NCBI GenBank assembly: GCA_964568805.1
Contig: CAZMRW010000006.1
Location: 1 to 64,000, forward strand
DNA: 64,000 nucleotides
Direction of reading: 5' to 3'
DNA from: CAZMRW01 sp964568805
Lineage (GTDB): Bacteria > Pseudomonadota > Gammaproteobacteria > Methylococcales > Methylomonadaceae
In this document: piece after piece, positions 15,890-25,137 of the stretch
Layout: each line of letters starts with the position of its first letter
How positions within the stretch are numbered: position 1 is the stretch's first letter
Made by a program: the position numbers and the translations under genes
The notes under the pieces: generated by a model
Told to the model about the DNA's origin: nothing
The model's input: the letters and a program-made list of their open reading frames with translations, nothing else
The model's database searches: none

Positions 15890-17436
15890 CGAATTACCTT
15901 TTTTTTAATATGAAAAAGCCTTCTGAGTATCGCCTTTACATCCTTTTTGTCTTCTTCGTTGAATATCAAAAAATAGGCGGTCAGTAGATAAAGCGCAGTG
16001 CATAAGGCGCTTGCGGATAAAAGCCTCACCCAGCCATAGAGAGAAAAGTGGCTTTGCAAATAAACCGCCAAACAGCACATCGGAATCAAGCCAATGAACG
16101 GCTTAAGGAATTCTTTAAAATAACGATAAACGGGTAGATCGATCACCCTTCCTGCATAAATCGGAATAAAAATCGCGTTTTTGAATACGAGGGCAATGGA
16201 GGTCCCCAAGGCAACTCCGACAATTCCCAGATTCAAGAATACGATAAAGGCAACTGAAAGCAGCAGGTTGGCGAAGGCGCTGATCAGGTTGACAAGAGCA
16301 ACCCATTTCACTTTGCCCATACCGGTCAGTATCGATTGGGCGGGCATGGCGCTGAGTATGATGACCAAGGGAAGAATCGATGCCCAGAAAACAGATGAAA
16401 CATACTCATACTCGGGTCCCACCCAGGTCGCCAGTAGCTCTTTTGAAAAAAGGGTTAACAAGACGGCAGGCGGAGTGACCAGCACAAGGACAAGTCTAAG
16501 ACATCGGGTCATGATCGCTCGAATTTGATCAACATTCTCATTGGCCTCAAGTTCGGTAATTAACGGAGTAAGCACCCCCACGGCCGCCATAACGACGGCT
16601 CGGATCATCTCGTTCCACCGTGCGGCCAGGGAATATCCGGTGACGTAAGCGGAGCCAAGAAATTTATTGATGATGATGTAATCTGTGTTCAAAAACAAAA
16701 GAATGTTTATTTGAGTGACGAATATCCAGAAACTATAGGCTCCGACCTCTTTCAACTTTGACCTGTCGAAAAGCTTTCTGGACACCTTAAGGGTCGGAAC
16801 CAGGCGTTTGGAAAGCCTCGCCTGTAGTACAGTCGCCAAAACATTGGAAAAAACGGTCGCGGCGGCAAGGTAAATGACATTGGCTTCGATATAGATGAAC
16901 GACCCGATGACCACGGCGACATAGAGAATTTGCGTAAAGAAAGAGACCAGATTCTTCAGGTCGAAACGTTGCTGCGCATACAAGCCAATGGTATGGGGAC
17001 TGAAAACGACCGGGATGAATATGTTGATGCCGAGCAGCAGGACGACGATGCGCGCTTCCATTTCGTGGCCGGCAGGTACTTCGAGCAACGTCGGGAACGC
17101 CCAGGCAAAATAAACAAAGGGTATGAAGGCCAACACCGTTATTCCCGCCAACAGGACGAATGCGGTACTGGCGTACCGGTTTGCTTCCTCATACTCCTTT
17201 TTGGCAAGGTGCAGGGTAAAATAGCGGCCCACGGAATTCTGAATACCTCCCGAGGCCAGGATCACGAAGGCGATGCAGGAGTTCACCAGCGGCATAATGC
17301 CATAGACCTCCGCTCCGAGACGGGAGAGTAAAAACGGGGTCATGAAAATGGCGATAAACAGTCGCAGGAAATGAAAACCTACGTTAGTCACCACGTTTAT
17401 TGCGATCCTTTTTTTCCGATGTTCCATGTGTTTCAT
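15694..17436 (-). CDS. Polysaccharide flippase (MOP/Wzx-type), C-terminus affected by A8 tract
   Basis: An inner-membrane protein with about 12-14 helices from the MATE-like oligosaccharide flippase family; it would flip the lipid-linked repeat unit to the periplasm. I start at ATG 17436 (MKHMEHRKKRIAINV) because the longer frame begins at TTG. As sequenced the frame runs 580 residues, but the last 70 or so are low-complexity, basic and overlap the sulfotransferase fragment out of frame. A run of eight A (plus-strand T 15899-15906) sits exactly where the helical part ends. With seven A the protein would stop at TAA 15896-15894, about 513 residues, the usual size. Confidence 0.88.
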   Translation of the reverse strand: MKHMEHRKKRIAINVVTNVGFHFLRLFIAIFMTPFLLSRLGAEVYGIMPLVNSCIAFVILASGGIQNSVGRYFTLHLAKKEYEEANRYASTAFVLLAGITVLAFIPFVYFAWAFPTLLEVPAGHEMEARIVVLLLGINIFIPVVFSPHTIGLYAQQRFDLKNLVSFFTQILYVAVVIGSFIYIEANVIYLAAATVFSNVLATVLQARLSKRLVPTLKVSRKLFDRSKLKEVGAYSFWIFVTQINILLFLNTDYIIINKFLGSAYVTGYSLAARWNEMIRAVVMAAVGVLTPLITELEANENVDQIRAIMTRCLRLVLVLVTPPAVLLTLFSKELLATWVGPEYEYVSSVFWASILPLVIILSAMPAQSILTGMGKVKWVALVNLISAFANLLLSVAFIVFLNLGIVGVALGTSIALVFKNAIFIPIYAGRVIDLPVYRYFKEFLKPFIGLIPMCCLAVYLQSHFSLYGWVRLLSASALCTALYLLTAYFLIFNEEDKKDVKAILRRLFHIKKKVIRWRFKNLFSRCSGKDCPGSFIFTASERPKPAQPPSQKCSKAAIAPNTSRKRKRRTASSLTISKAK

Positions 17437-17551
17437 TACCTGATATGAGTAGTCAGCATTTTTCTGCCTGGTGATTTGCAATATAAAATCTGCTCGTTTT
17501 TTTGTTTTGGAAGTATATGCGATGGAATAGGCAACCCTCTCGCTTCAGACG

Positions 17552-18772
17552 TCATTCCGAATCCCGTTTGGACCTCACCCACTCGACTTGTCTGTCGACG
17601 AAAAAATTGTAATACAGCGGTATCTTGCCGAAGATATAACAGAGCCCTGCCGGCAAGTTACTGACTCCGAACAAATGCCGGCCGAAACTCAGCCAGCACA
17701 GCGCGATTGAAAGACTGAACAGAATAAAAAGGCCTGATGCGGTGATAAAGAGCCCTATATCTCCGCTGACTAGCGACCATAACAGGCTGACGGCACACAT
17801 CGCCGCGGCCCATAGCGTCAGAAACGACAAGGGCGGAACACTCAAATCCAATGCCATTGCAATGAGCCCGGCTTTTCCAGTTAAAATGCTGGTCGCCAGC
17901 AATCCTGGAGCATCACTCGCAATCATGCCGAGATGTCCATGTTCCCAGCGCGTTCTTTGGGTTATCGCACCTTCTTCGCTCGCCGGAAAATAACTGACGA
18001 CTTCAGCCTCCGGACAAAATAAAGGCGGTATGCCCTGTCTGGCCAGTTCGAGGCCCAATTTCAAATCCTCCACGATATGATCGTTGGCTAGCGCAGCCTT
18101 GACGATCACAGGCCAGGGAAAGGACATTCCGGTTCCCATCAGTTGACAGGGCAATCCCAAACGATGAAACCCCAGCGGCCGCACCTTGTTTTTGATGATC
18201 CAGGCAAACTCAGCCATAAGCCGGCTCATGCGTCCATCGTCCGGCCTCAGCATCAGGTAGAGCGCCTGCACCGGACGCCCTGTCGCCGCCGTTTTACGGG
18301 CAATCCGGTCGAGCGCACCGTCTTTCAACAGACAGTCTGCATCGACGACAACCACCACCTCGGGCGGATCGTCGTCAAGGCAGCGGATGCCGAAATCCAG
18401 CGCATAGCCTTTGCCGCGCAATTTTGAATTATCCCGTTCCGCGACTTCCGCACCGGCATCACGGGCAATTTGAGCCGTGTCGTCGTCACAATTATCGGCG
18501 ACGACCATGAGCCGGTCGCTTGCGGATAATTGTGCGGCAAGATTGGCCAACGTTTTCGCGATTCCGGCCGCTTCGTTATGCGCCGGCACGAGCACGGCGA
18601 TCCTGGGACGCCGATCGGGCGATACGGCAGGGTCATCTTCAATTCCCTTGGGTTCCGCGGTTTCCGGGTCGGAACCGGGCAACGCCGCGATTACCTGAAC
18701 GAAAAATACGGTAACGGGTATTGCTGTTATAACGATTAAAAACAACAGTAGCGCTTCTACTCCGGCAGTCAT
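17552..18772 (-). CDS. Membrane-associated family 2 glycosyltransferase
   Basis: A 406-residue processive-looking GT2 with one N-terminal helix (residues about 5-28), a cytoplasmic catalytic domain and two to three C-terminal helices. Seen motifs are PAHNEAAGIAKTL near 61, ADNCDDDT near 92, the DADC metal site near 143, EDLKLGLEL near 233 and TQRTRWEHGHLG near 266, which correspond to the D, DxD, ED and QxxRW set. This layout fits transfer to a membrane lipid acceptor. Its ATG lies within the end of the GT4 gene, a 4-nt overlap. Confidence 0.9.
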   Translation of the reverse strand: MTAGVEALLLFLIVITAIPVTVFFVQVIAALPGSDPETAEPKGIEDDPAVSPDRRPRIAVLVPAHNEAAGIAKTLANLAAQLSASDRLMVVADNCDDDTAQIARDAGAEVAERDNSKLRGKGYALDFGIRCLDDDPPEVVVVVDADCLLKDGALDRIARKTAATGRPVQALYLMLRPDDGRMSRLMAEFAWIIKNKVRPLGFHRLGLPCQLMGTGMSFPWPVIVKAALANDHIVEDLKLGLELARQGIPPLFCPEAEVVSYFPASEEGAITQRTRWEHGHLGMIASDAPGLLATSILTGKAGLIAMALDLSVPPLSFLTLWAAAMCAVSLLWSLVSGDIGLFITASGLFILFSLSIALCWLSFGRHLFGVSNLPAGLCYIFGKIPLYYNFFVDRQVEWVRSKRDSE

Positions 18773-20004
18773 GTCGCCGCCTTGGCGGCGGGTGTCCGGA
18801 CGCCGGTCGTTTGAGCAAACAATGCAATCAGTTTTTGCGTCTCTCTTTCTATATTGTGCCTTTCCAGCACTCTCTTGTGCGCCTTTTCACCCATGTTTTC
18901 AAGCTCCGCAACCGGCAAGCCCAAACATTTTTCCATCGCCGTCACCAGTTCATCAATCGATCCGGCCGGAAACAGCCAGCCATTTTCGCCCGGATTGACC
19001 AATTCGGGTATGCCCCCGACATAGGTGGTCAACACCGGCCTGCGCAACGCCATCGCTTCCATAATCACCACGGGCAAACCCTCGGCAAAACTGGGCAAAA
19101 CCAGAGCCCGCGCCGCCAGCAATTCGTCCCTGACTTGTTCGCCGCTGAGCCAGCCGGTGATGCGGATATGCTGTTTCAAACCGAACGCGTCGATCATCGC
19201 TTCGACTTCGGCACGCCGTTCGCCATCGCCGGCAAAAACCATTTCCACGTTGATGCCGCGGGCGACCAGACGGGCGACCGCTTCAACCAACAGCACATGG
19301 CCTTTTTGCTCGCATAATCGACCGACACATACCAGCCTGGGAGAGTCCTGTATGCTAACGGCGGGAACATCGTAAAAGGCTTGATCGAGGCCGCAATGGA
19401 CAACATTGATCTTCATCCAGTCTTTTTGGGCGCTCCACCGGTACAACTGGCTGCGGGTATAGGACGTGACGGCGGCAACAAAAGCCGAGCGCGCTATTTT
19501 CTCTCCGAAGCCGATATATTCCGGCCTGTCGAATTCTTCCGAACCGTGCACGGTAAAGCTATAGGATATCCCGCTCAGGGCGCTTGCCAGCATCACGACT
19601 TCCGCCGAATTGGTTCCGAAGTGCGCATGCATGTGTCCGATACCGTTGTTGTGCAGCAATGGAACCAAATAACAAGCCTCGCCGAGGTAAATCAGGTGAT
19701 AAGGCAAAGGCCTTTCGGCCCGCAGCCCCATTTTAATAGCCAGCATCAAGGTTTTGAGCAGGATCAACGGCCGAGCTGCGAACATCCTGCAAGCAGCCTT
19801 GAGCAGTCCGAAAATTCCGGTTTGCAAAACATAGTGAGTACGCTCCCGTTCGAGTTCATCGGCGGCATCCGCCAGTTCTCCCGACCAGCCGCGCAGAGCG
19901 ATACGATGAACGTCTATTCCCTGACGTTCCAGTGCCAGGATTTCGCGCCTGATAAAACTATGGCTGACCTTAGGGTAGTGATTGACAAAATAAGCAATTC
20001 TCAT
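18769..20004 (-). CDS. Family 4 glycosyltransferase (GT-B)
   Basis: About 411 residues with the GT-B two-domain layout. Domain 1 begins MRIAYFVNHYPKVSHSFIRRE; domain 2 has VCVGRLCEQKGHVLLVEAV near 227, RITGWLSGEQVRDEL near 288 and the PSFAEGLPVVIMEAMA donor site (EGxPxxxxE) near 313. I prefer ATG 20004, preceded by GGAGA, over the TTG at 20013. HAHFGTN is typical of exopolysaccharide GT4 enzymes. It starts five nucleotides past the end of the unknown secreted protein gene and overlaps the next GT2 by 4 nt. Confidence 0.92.
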   Translation of the reverse strand: MRIAYFVNHYPKVSHSFIRREILALERQGIDVHRIALRGWSGELADAADELERERTHYVLQTGIFGLLKAACRMFAARPLILLKTLMLAIKMGLRAERPLPYHLIYLGEACYLVPLLHNNGIGHMHAHFGTNSAEVVMLASALSGISYSFTVHGSEEFDRPEYIGFGEKIARSAFVAAVTSYTRSQLYRWSAQKDWMKINVVHCGLDQAFYDVPAVSIQDSPRLVCVGRLCEQKGHVLLVEAVARLVARGINVEMVFAGDGERRAEVEAMIDAFGLKQHIRITGWLSGEQVRDELLAARALVLPSFAEGLPVVIMEAMALRRPVLTTYVGGIPELVNPGENGWLFPAGSIDELVTAMEKCLGLPVAELENMGEKAHKRVLERHNIERETQKLIALFAQTTGVRTPAAKAAT

Positions 20005-20009
20005 GTTAT

Positions 20010-21434
20010 TCAATCTCCGATTCGCACTAATTCGCCGCTGACGCTGGAGGCTTCATTTACGCCGCTCGTCGCATATAAAACGCTCGCAAAGTTAGCTGCC
20101 TGCCAGACAAACTGGCTGCTTTCTCCGTTCTTGAGTTCGCCGCTGTCAAAGACGTATTTTTTTGCAGACTTATCATAGATACGTAACCGCAGCAATCCGC
20201 CGCCGGTCGTTACCGCAGTCAGTTTATAGGTTTTACCGGCGACAGGGCTCGCCCATGACACGCTGCTGATGACGCGATTGCTGTAGTTGACCTGAACGGT
20301 CCTGTTCAGAGCGGCCGGGAAAACCACCGCCTGTCGCCAGGTGTCATACACGCCGCGTGTAGTTCCTGATTGAAGATTCCAGTTTCCTCTCATCGAAAGG
20401 ATATTGAGATTTTTATTGACATCGAAAGTCCTTCCTTCTCCATCCACCCAGTCATCCGCAGCAACGACCTGGCGCAGAGCGGTTCTGATCCGGTCCAAAT
20501 CGTCGGCGACGTTATCGCTCCATCCGCCTGCGTGCAAATTGAAGCCGGAACCGTTTTCTACGTAGATGACAAAAGGCGTGCCCTGGTTACGGTCCACGAC
20601 ATAAGCGCCGTAAACCTTCAAGGTTTCGGCGACTTTACGCAATGCCGAACTGGCGATCGAATCGGTATTGAAGGATGCGGGCAGCAGCATCAACGCGCCT
20701 TCAGGAATGCTGCCGGTATTCGAGGCCGCAGCATTAGCGTCCGCCGATGTTGCGGGAAAAATATAGGCCGGATCGGGCGACAGCGCATTGAAGGTGAGTG
20801 ACATCGCCAGCGTATGCCGGTAAAGCCTATCACCATCGTCTATCTCGTGTGTGCGGATCAAACCTGCCGAGGTCGGAACCCCTGCCGCCCGTGCGCCCTG
20901 AAAATAATGCGCCGGGTCTCCCCATCCCCTGCCCTTGAGGTCGGACCAGGCATACTGGGCGGCCACCCACTTTCCGTCGAGCTGCTGGAGTTTGTAAAAC
21001 GAATGAATCATACCAGCGACCGGATCGACAATATCGGCGTGACCGTCATTGCCGGAAGCCGGAATGACGCCGGCTGGCCAGCGCGGAATCGTGACATTAT
21101 GGTAGGATTCGGAATCAGGGTCCCATAAACCCTTGCTCCCAGGCAGTCCGGTTACGGTGACGGCGCCGTCATCAGGATCGCTCAAAAAAACGCCTGCCGA
21201 ATAAGCCCCCGATGCGACGCTGGGAAAATACTCCGATGTCGGAATGACGAATGTCCCTAACACGGGATTTACCGGGTGGCTGTTCCAAAACGAATCCGCG
21301 GCAAAAGGCTTTGAAAATGTTCCCCATTCCGCCGCGGACGAAATACCCGAATACATTAAAGCGCTCCATGTGCCGCAGCTAACGGACAAGAAAAAAAACA
21401 AACTTTTTATTTTTATCCCGAATATTCTGTACAT
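20010..21434 (-). CDS. Unrecognised secreted protein in the exopolysaccharide cluster
   Basis: I do not recognise a named family. ATG 21434 is chosen because GGGGAGA lies 7 nt upstream (it overlaps an earlier ATG at 21449). The product of about 474 residues has a clear signal peptide (basic start, hydrophobic core, likely cut after SGISSA). The mature part starts with FAADSFWNSHPVNPVLG, then repeated small blocks such as GHADIVDPVAGMIHSFY, SAGLIRTHEI, HTLAMSLTF and PEGALMLLP, spaced like a beta-rich enzyme. The last 110 residues (from about NRTVQVNYSN) look like a separate beta-sandwich, possibly carbohydrate-binding. Position between acyltransferase and GT4 suggests a periplasmic or extracellular role on the polymer; a lyase or hydrolase is only a guess. 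Confidence 0.8.
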   Translation of the reverse strand: MYRIFGIKIKSLFFFLSVSCGTWSALMYSGISSAAEWGTFSKPFAADSFWNSHPVNPVLGTFVIPTSEYFPSVASGAYSAGVFLSDPDDGAVTVTGLPGSKGLWDPDSESYHNVTIPRWPAGVIPASGNDGHADIVDPVAGMIHSFYKLQQLDGKWVAAQYAWSDLKGRGWGDPAHYFQGARAAGVPTSAGLIRTHEIDDGDRLYRHTLAMSLTFNALSPDPAYIFPATSADANAAASNTGSIPEGALMLLPASFNTDSIASSALRKVAETLKVYGAYVVDRNQGTPFVIYVENGSGFNLHAGGWSDNVADDLDRIRTALRQVVAADDWVDGEGRTFDVNKNLNILSMRGNWNLQSGTTRGVYDTWRQAVVFPAALNRTVQVNYSNRVISSVSWASPVAGKTYKLTAVTTGGGLLRLRIYDKSAKKYVFDSGELKNGESSQFVWQAANFASVLYATSGVNEASSVSGELVRIGD

Positions 21435-21563
21435 GATATGTCTCCCCATCAGGTTAAATCAATATAAAACAATGCCTTGCATATATCGCCGATGCCCAGG
21501 CCCATAACCCTTTTTTCAATTTTCAACAAAGCACTGTCATTGAACATGCCGGAACACAGACTG

Positions 21564-22559
21564 TTATCTGAACCTCTCGCCCAGTTTTTTGCCAAGGGCA
21601 ATCCAGCGATGTTCATAGTAAAATGTGGACAGGTGAGCGAGAACGAACAACACGGCAAACAGCAAAGGACGCTTGGCGTATTTTTCAAGCGTTTCACCGC
21701 TGCCGAACCAAGATCCCGCCAGCAGCGGATGAATGACATAAAGAGCAAACGAAATTGCGGCAAGGTAAGCTAATGCTTTATGATTCAGGTATGCCGCGAA
21801 TCGTGTGTGCGGATTCATGATCGTGGCGCCAATCAGGGTGGCCGCGGCATAGGGCCGCAAATAATTCAACCCTTCGCCTTGCTCCAGACAAGATAGAACA
21901 AAAAGTCCAAGCAAAGGCCATTGAGGCATCTTTTTAATAAGCCTTAATACGGTTGTGCCGAAACGGCCATGATAGATGAGGGCAAGCGTGCATCCGGCGA
22001 GAATCTCGTCTATACGGTAGTAGGTAATGCTGGACACATGGACTTCATGAGATACCCGAAGGGCAGTGAACAGCAGGCTTAAAATGGGCAGAATCACCAA
22101 TCCGCGCTTGCCCAAGACAGCGACCAATGCGGCGACCCCAAAATAAAACTCAACTTCGACACATAAGCTCCACATATGATCGGTTAGCGGTATGAGATGT
22201 TTGGGCGGCCAATTTGCGTAAAACAGGAAATGGGCGATCCATGTATCCATGGGCGCTTCGGCAATGGCCAGCGTCAATAGGAGATACAGCCATGCCAACG
22301 GTATGATTCGAAAAAATCGACGAAGCAAAAAATCGGGAATCGCCGATTTTTTTATCAAAACCGAGGTGATCAGGAAGCCTGAAAGAACAAAAAAAACGAC
22401 CATCCCGAGCACGCCTGCAGAAACGTTCAAATGCAATTCCTTGGGCCCGAGCGGCAACAAATGGGCAGCCAGAACAAATAGAATGCTGATGCCTCGCCAT
22501 CCGTCCAAAACGTCGAGATGATCGTTTGTTTTTATGGTTCGAGATTCACTGTTCAGCAT
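21564..22559 (-). CDS. Membrane O-acyltransferase (acyltransferase 3 family)
   Basis: A 331-residue polytopic membrane protein of the OafA/ExoZ type that acetylates or otherwise acylates surface sugars. The family signature LDVLDGWRGISILFVLAAHLL is at residues 14-34, with the catalytic His in the first helix, then FFVLSGFLIT near 56 and RRFFRIIPLAW near 81. About ten hydrophobic segments follow. The C-terminal periplasmic SGNH domain of the long OafA type is absent. Its start overlaps the end of the polymerase gene by 7 nt. It implies an acylated polymer. Confidence 0.9.
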   Translation of the reverse strand: MLNSESRTIKTNDHLDVLDGWRGISILFVLAAHLLPLGPKELHLNVSAGVLGMVVFFVLSGFLITSVLIKKSAIPDFLLRRFFRIIPLAWLYLLLTLAIAEAPMDTWIAHFLFYANWPPKHLIPLTDHMWSLCVEVEFYFGVAALVAVLGKRGLVILPILSLLFTALRVSHEVHVSSITYYRIDEILAGCTLALIYHGRFGTTVLRLIKKMPQWPLLGLFVLSCLEQGEGLNYLRPYAAATLIGATIMNPHTRFAAYLNHKALAYLAAISFALYVIHPLLAGSWFGSGETLEKYAKRPLLFAVLFVLAHLSTFYYEHRWIALGKKLGERFR

Positions 22560-24019
22560 GATCCGGCACCTGTTAAAAAGACCCTTGCTCGCTGAGTGTC
22601 GATACCGGCAAGACTTCTCGGGGCCGATTCTGCTTCTCTATAGAAGGTAGCGGTCGCAAGTGCTGAGCCGATGATGAACCAGAAATACCAGTTGAAAACC
22701 AGATAATGCAATATATTGTCCGATACCGATACCATCAGGTATTCGATGATCAACACAACGGCAGTAAGCCCCGCCAGTCTGTCATCAAGAAACAGCGAAC
22801 GCAGGGATAACGCCCCCCTGATAAACAACCATAGAAAAGCCGATAATCCGACCAAACCGAGTTCGAAAAACAGCTGCACATAGACGCTGTGGGCTCCCAT
22901 ATGGCTGCCGCCCGAAAGCGGAAAAAATACAGGAGAATAATAAGTAAATGATTCACCTCCGTAACCCAGCAAATACTTCCCTGTCTGCATCCATTTCAAG
23001 CCGGTTTCCCACATTAATCGCCTCCACGCAAACGAGTTTAATTTTGCATACTGCACGTATTCATTGCCCGTCCCCAGATCCAGCAATCGCTCCTGAACGC
23101 TGGGTATCAGCAAAGCCAGAAAGGGCGCAAGTATTAAATAAACAAGGTAGCGACGCTCAAACAAAAAACCGTACAGAAAAAATAATGCAAAGCATGCAAT
23201 CCATGCGCTCCGGGTTTGCGTCAGCAACAAGAGCACGAGCAACACGAACATATAAATCATCAAGGCCATTCGTTTTACTGCAGGTAGCCTTGCAGCCATG
23301 CCGTTTTTCAGGATATACAAGGTCAATGAAATGACCAACGTTAAATAGAACGCAAAAATATTAGGGTGGGAAAATGTGCTTTTCAGCCGAAATCCGGCTA
23401 ATCCGCCTAAACTTCCGTTCACAAACAGATCAAACAGCGCATAGCCGACCGGCACCGCGGAAGACCATAAAACAAGGCGCGCGCAAAAACCGAATCCCTC
23501 TCTGGAGCGAACCAGATAAAAACTGCCGATAAATACCGAGAAATTCGAAAGCGCCCCCAAATACATCCGTATCGCATCGGATTTCGATGGCGCAATCATC
23601 ACTCCGTATAACCCCGCCAATAAAAAAAACGACCACATTGAGAACATCTTTTTGGGGAATACTCCCGGTTTTTCGACGACGAGCAACAATGCGATCAATA
23701 ACATAAAGGCATTAATCAAGGCGCCAAAACCTATATTCATTCCTCCAAAATTGAATTTGGTCGCCGCCAGTAACAAATCGCCGCTGGCCCTGAATAACAG
23801 GATCAACACCAGCAATAAAATCCTGCTGAACATAAAAAGAAATGCCAGCATGATGAGAACAGGCAGGACCATCAAGAGGGCCGTATGATCCCCTATCGTT
23901 CCGACATAGAACGGAATAGCTCCTCCTATCGAGCCGGCAACCACGATAATCACGGCGATAAAGACACTCGGGTGCTGACGGGAAAATGGCTTTCCTAACG
24001 TATTTTCCTTATAGAACAT
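22553..24019 (-). CDS. O-antigen ligase/polymerase family (Wzy-like) protein
   Basis: A 488-residue inner-membrane protein with about 10-12 helices and a large periplasmic loop (about residues 330-385, containing NEYVQYAKLNSFAWRRLMW and GYGGESFTY), the topology of the Wzy_C family. In this context it most likely polymerises flipped repeat units in the periplasm. FSHPNIFAFYLTLVISL near residue 218 is typical of the family. AAGGTG precedes the ATG. It follows the GT2 gene after a 126-nt gap and overlaps the acyltransferase gene. Ligase activity onto lipid A is a less likely alternative because the cluster is of the exopolysaccharide type. Confidence 0.87.
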   Translation of the reverse strand: MFYKENTLGKPFSRQHPSVFIAVIIVVAGSIGGAIPFYVGTIGDHTALLMVLPVLIMLAFLFMFSRILLLVLILLFRASGDLLLAATKFNFGGMNIGFGALINAFMLLIALLLVVEKPGVFPKKMFSMWSFFLLAGLYGVMIAPSKSDAIRMYLGALSNFSVFIGSFYLVRSREGFGFCARLVLWSSAVPVGYALFDLFVNGSLGGLAGFRLKSTFSHPNIFAFYLTLVISLTLYILKNGMAARLPAVKRMALMIYMFVLLVLLLLTQTRSAWIACFALFFLYGFLFERRYLVYLILAPFLALLIPSVQERLLDLGTGNEYVQYAKLNSFAWRRLMWETGLKWMQTGKYLLGYGGESFTYYSPVFFPLSGGSHMGAHSVYVQLFFELGLVGLSAFLWLFIRGALSLRSLFLDDRLAGLTAVVLIIEYLMVSVSDNILHYLVFNWYFWFIIGSALATATFYREAESAPRSLAGIDTQRARVFLTGAGSC

Positions 24020-24145
24020 CGTTCACCTTAACGGGGGGCTTCATCTTCAAACACTTTCTCTAAAAAGGTCCGGACCTGTGCCGTTGCTCAAATCAAGATC
24101 AGGGAGCCACATACTGTTATTCAAAAGTCGACAGAGGACGTCAGA

Positions 24146-25045
24146 TCAATAACCCAAATTTTGGGTAAGCTTGCGTTTGGTGACCCTCAATATCCCGCGA
24201 ATGAATAAATTCAGGCTGTTGACGCTTAAATCGAGACGCATGATTTCCATGCCGATTCGCACCGCATCAGACATCGAGCCGGCCAATATAAACGTATTCA
24301 TAAAACAGGTCAGCGTGATGACCCGCTTGCGAATTCCCATAGCGGCTAAATCATTGCTGATTTTTTCCAGCAGCCGCTTGTGACCTTGAATGATTGAATC
24401 CGGATTCGACGATATCCGATATCTGTCGTTTCTGTTTTGAAGATAATGAACCAGATAGTCCTCGACGCAACATACCTGGGTGATTCGGCTCAGTCGGATG
24501 AATAAATCCCAATCCTGGCAACTTTTCATTTTTACATCGAGCCCGTCTACCGCCTTCAATGCTGATTTCCGCACCATGACGCTGGAAAAAGTACCGATAT
24601 AATTCTTTATCAGCAATTTATCCAATGCCAGCCCATCGATTGAATAGCTGTCTCGCCCCAGTTCTTCGCCTGCCGGGTCGTTTCTAATGAACCAGGTATA
24701 CACAAATCCATAGTCTTCACCTTTTTCATACAGGAGCTTGATTTGCATTTCGAGTTTCTGCGGCGCCCAATAGTCGTCGCTGTCCAGAAACGCCACAAAC
24801 TCGCCTTTAGCCGCTTCAATACCGGTATTTCTCGCCGCGGCTCCACCCCGATTTGTGTCATGTTCCATATAACGAATCCTTGGGTCGGATAACGTTTTGA
24901 TATGAGCGAGAGAGTCGTCGGTCGATGCATCGTCTACCACAATCACTTCGAAATCATGAAAGGTCTGCTTCAAGACCGATTCGATACAGATTTTGAGGCA
25001 GTGCCCTCTGTTAAAAGATGGAATAATGACGCTAATAATCGGCAC
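24146..25045 (-). CDS. Family 2 glycosyltransferase
   Basis: The open frame begins at ATG 25141, which overlaps the epsL stop, but the first 32 residues look unlike a GT2. I place the start at GTG 25045, where GGGAG lies 6 nt upstream and the protein begins PIISVIIPSFNRGHCL, the standard GT2 N-terminus. This gives about 299 residues. The UDP-binding VVDDASTDDS is near residue 36 and the DSDD metal motif near 89. The acceptor is probably the lipid-linked sugar made by the EpsB-type initiator. Confidence 0.87.
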   Translation of the reverse strand: MPIISVIIPSFNRGHCLKICIESVLKQTFHDFEVIVVDDASTDDSLAHIKTLSDPRIRYMEHDTNRGGAAARNTGIEAAKGEFVAFLDSDDYWAPQKLEMQIKLLYEKGEDYGFVYTWFIRNDPAGEELGRDSYSIDGLALDKLLIKNYIGTFSSVMVRKSALKAVDGLDVKMKSCQDWDLFIRLSRITQVCCVEDYLVHYLQNRNDRYRISSNPDSIIQGHKRLLEKISNDLAAMGIRKRVITLTCFMNTFILAGSMSDAVRIGMEIMRLDLSVNSLNLFIRGILRVTKRKLTQNLGY

Positions 25046-25137
25046 ACGGTTCTCCCAACACGCTATGAAACTAAAAGGAATCGCTGAATCAATCAGCGCT
25101 TTTGTTAAAATTTTATTTGTCGAATCAACTGTCTTAT

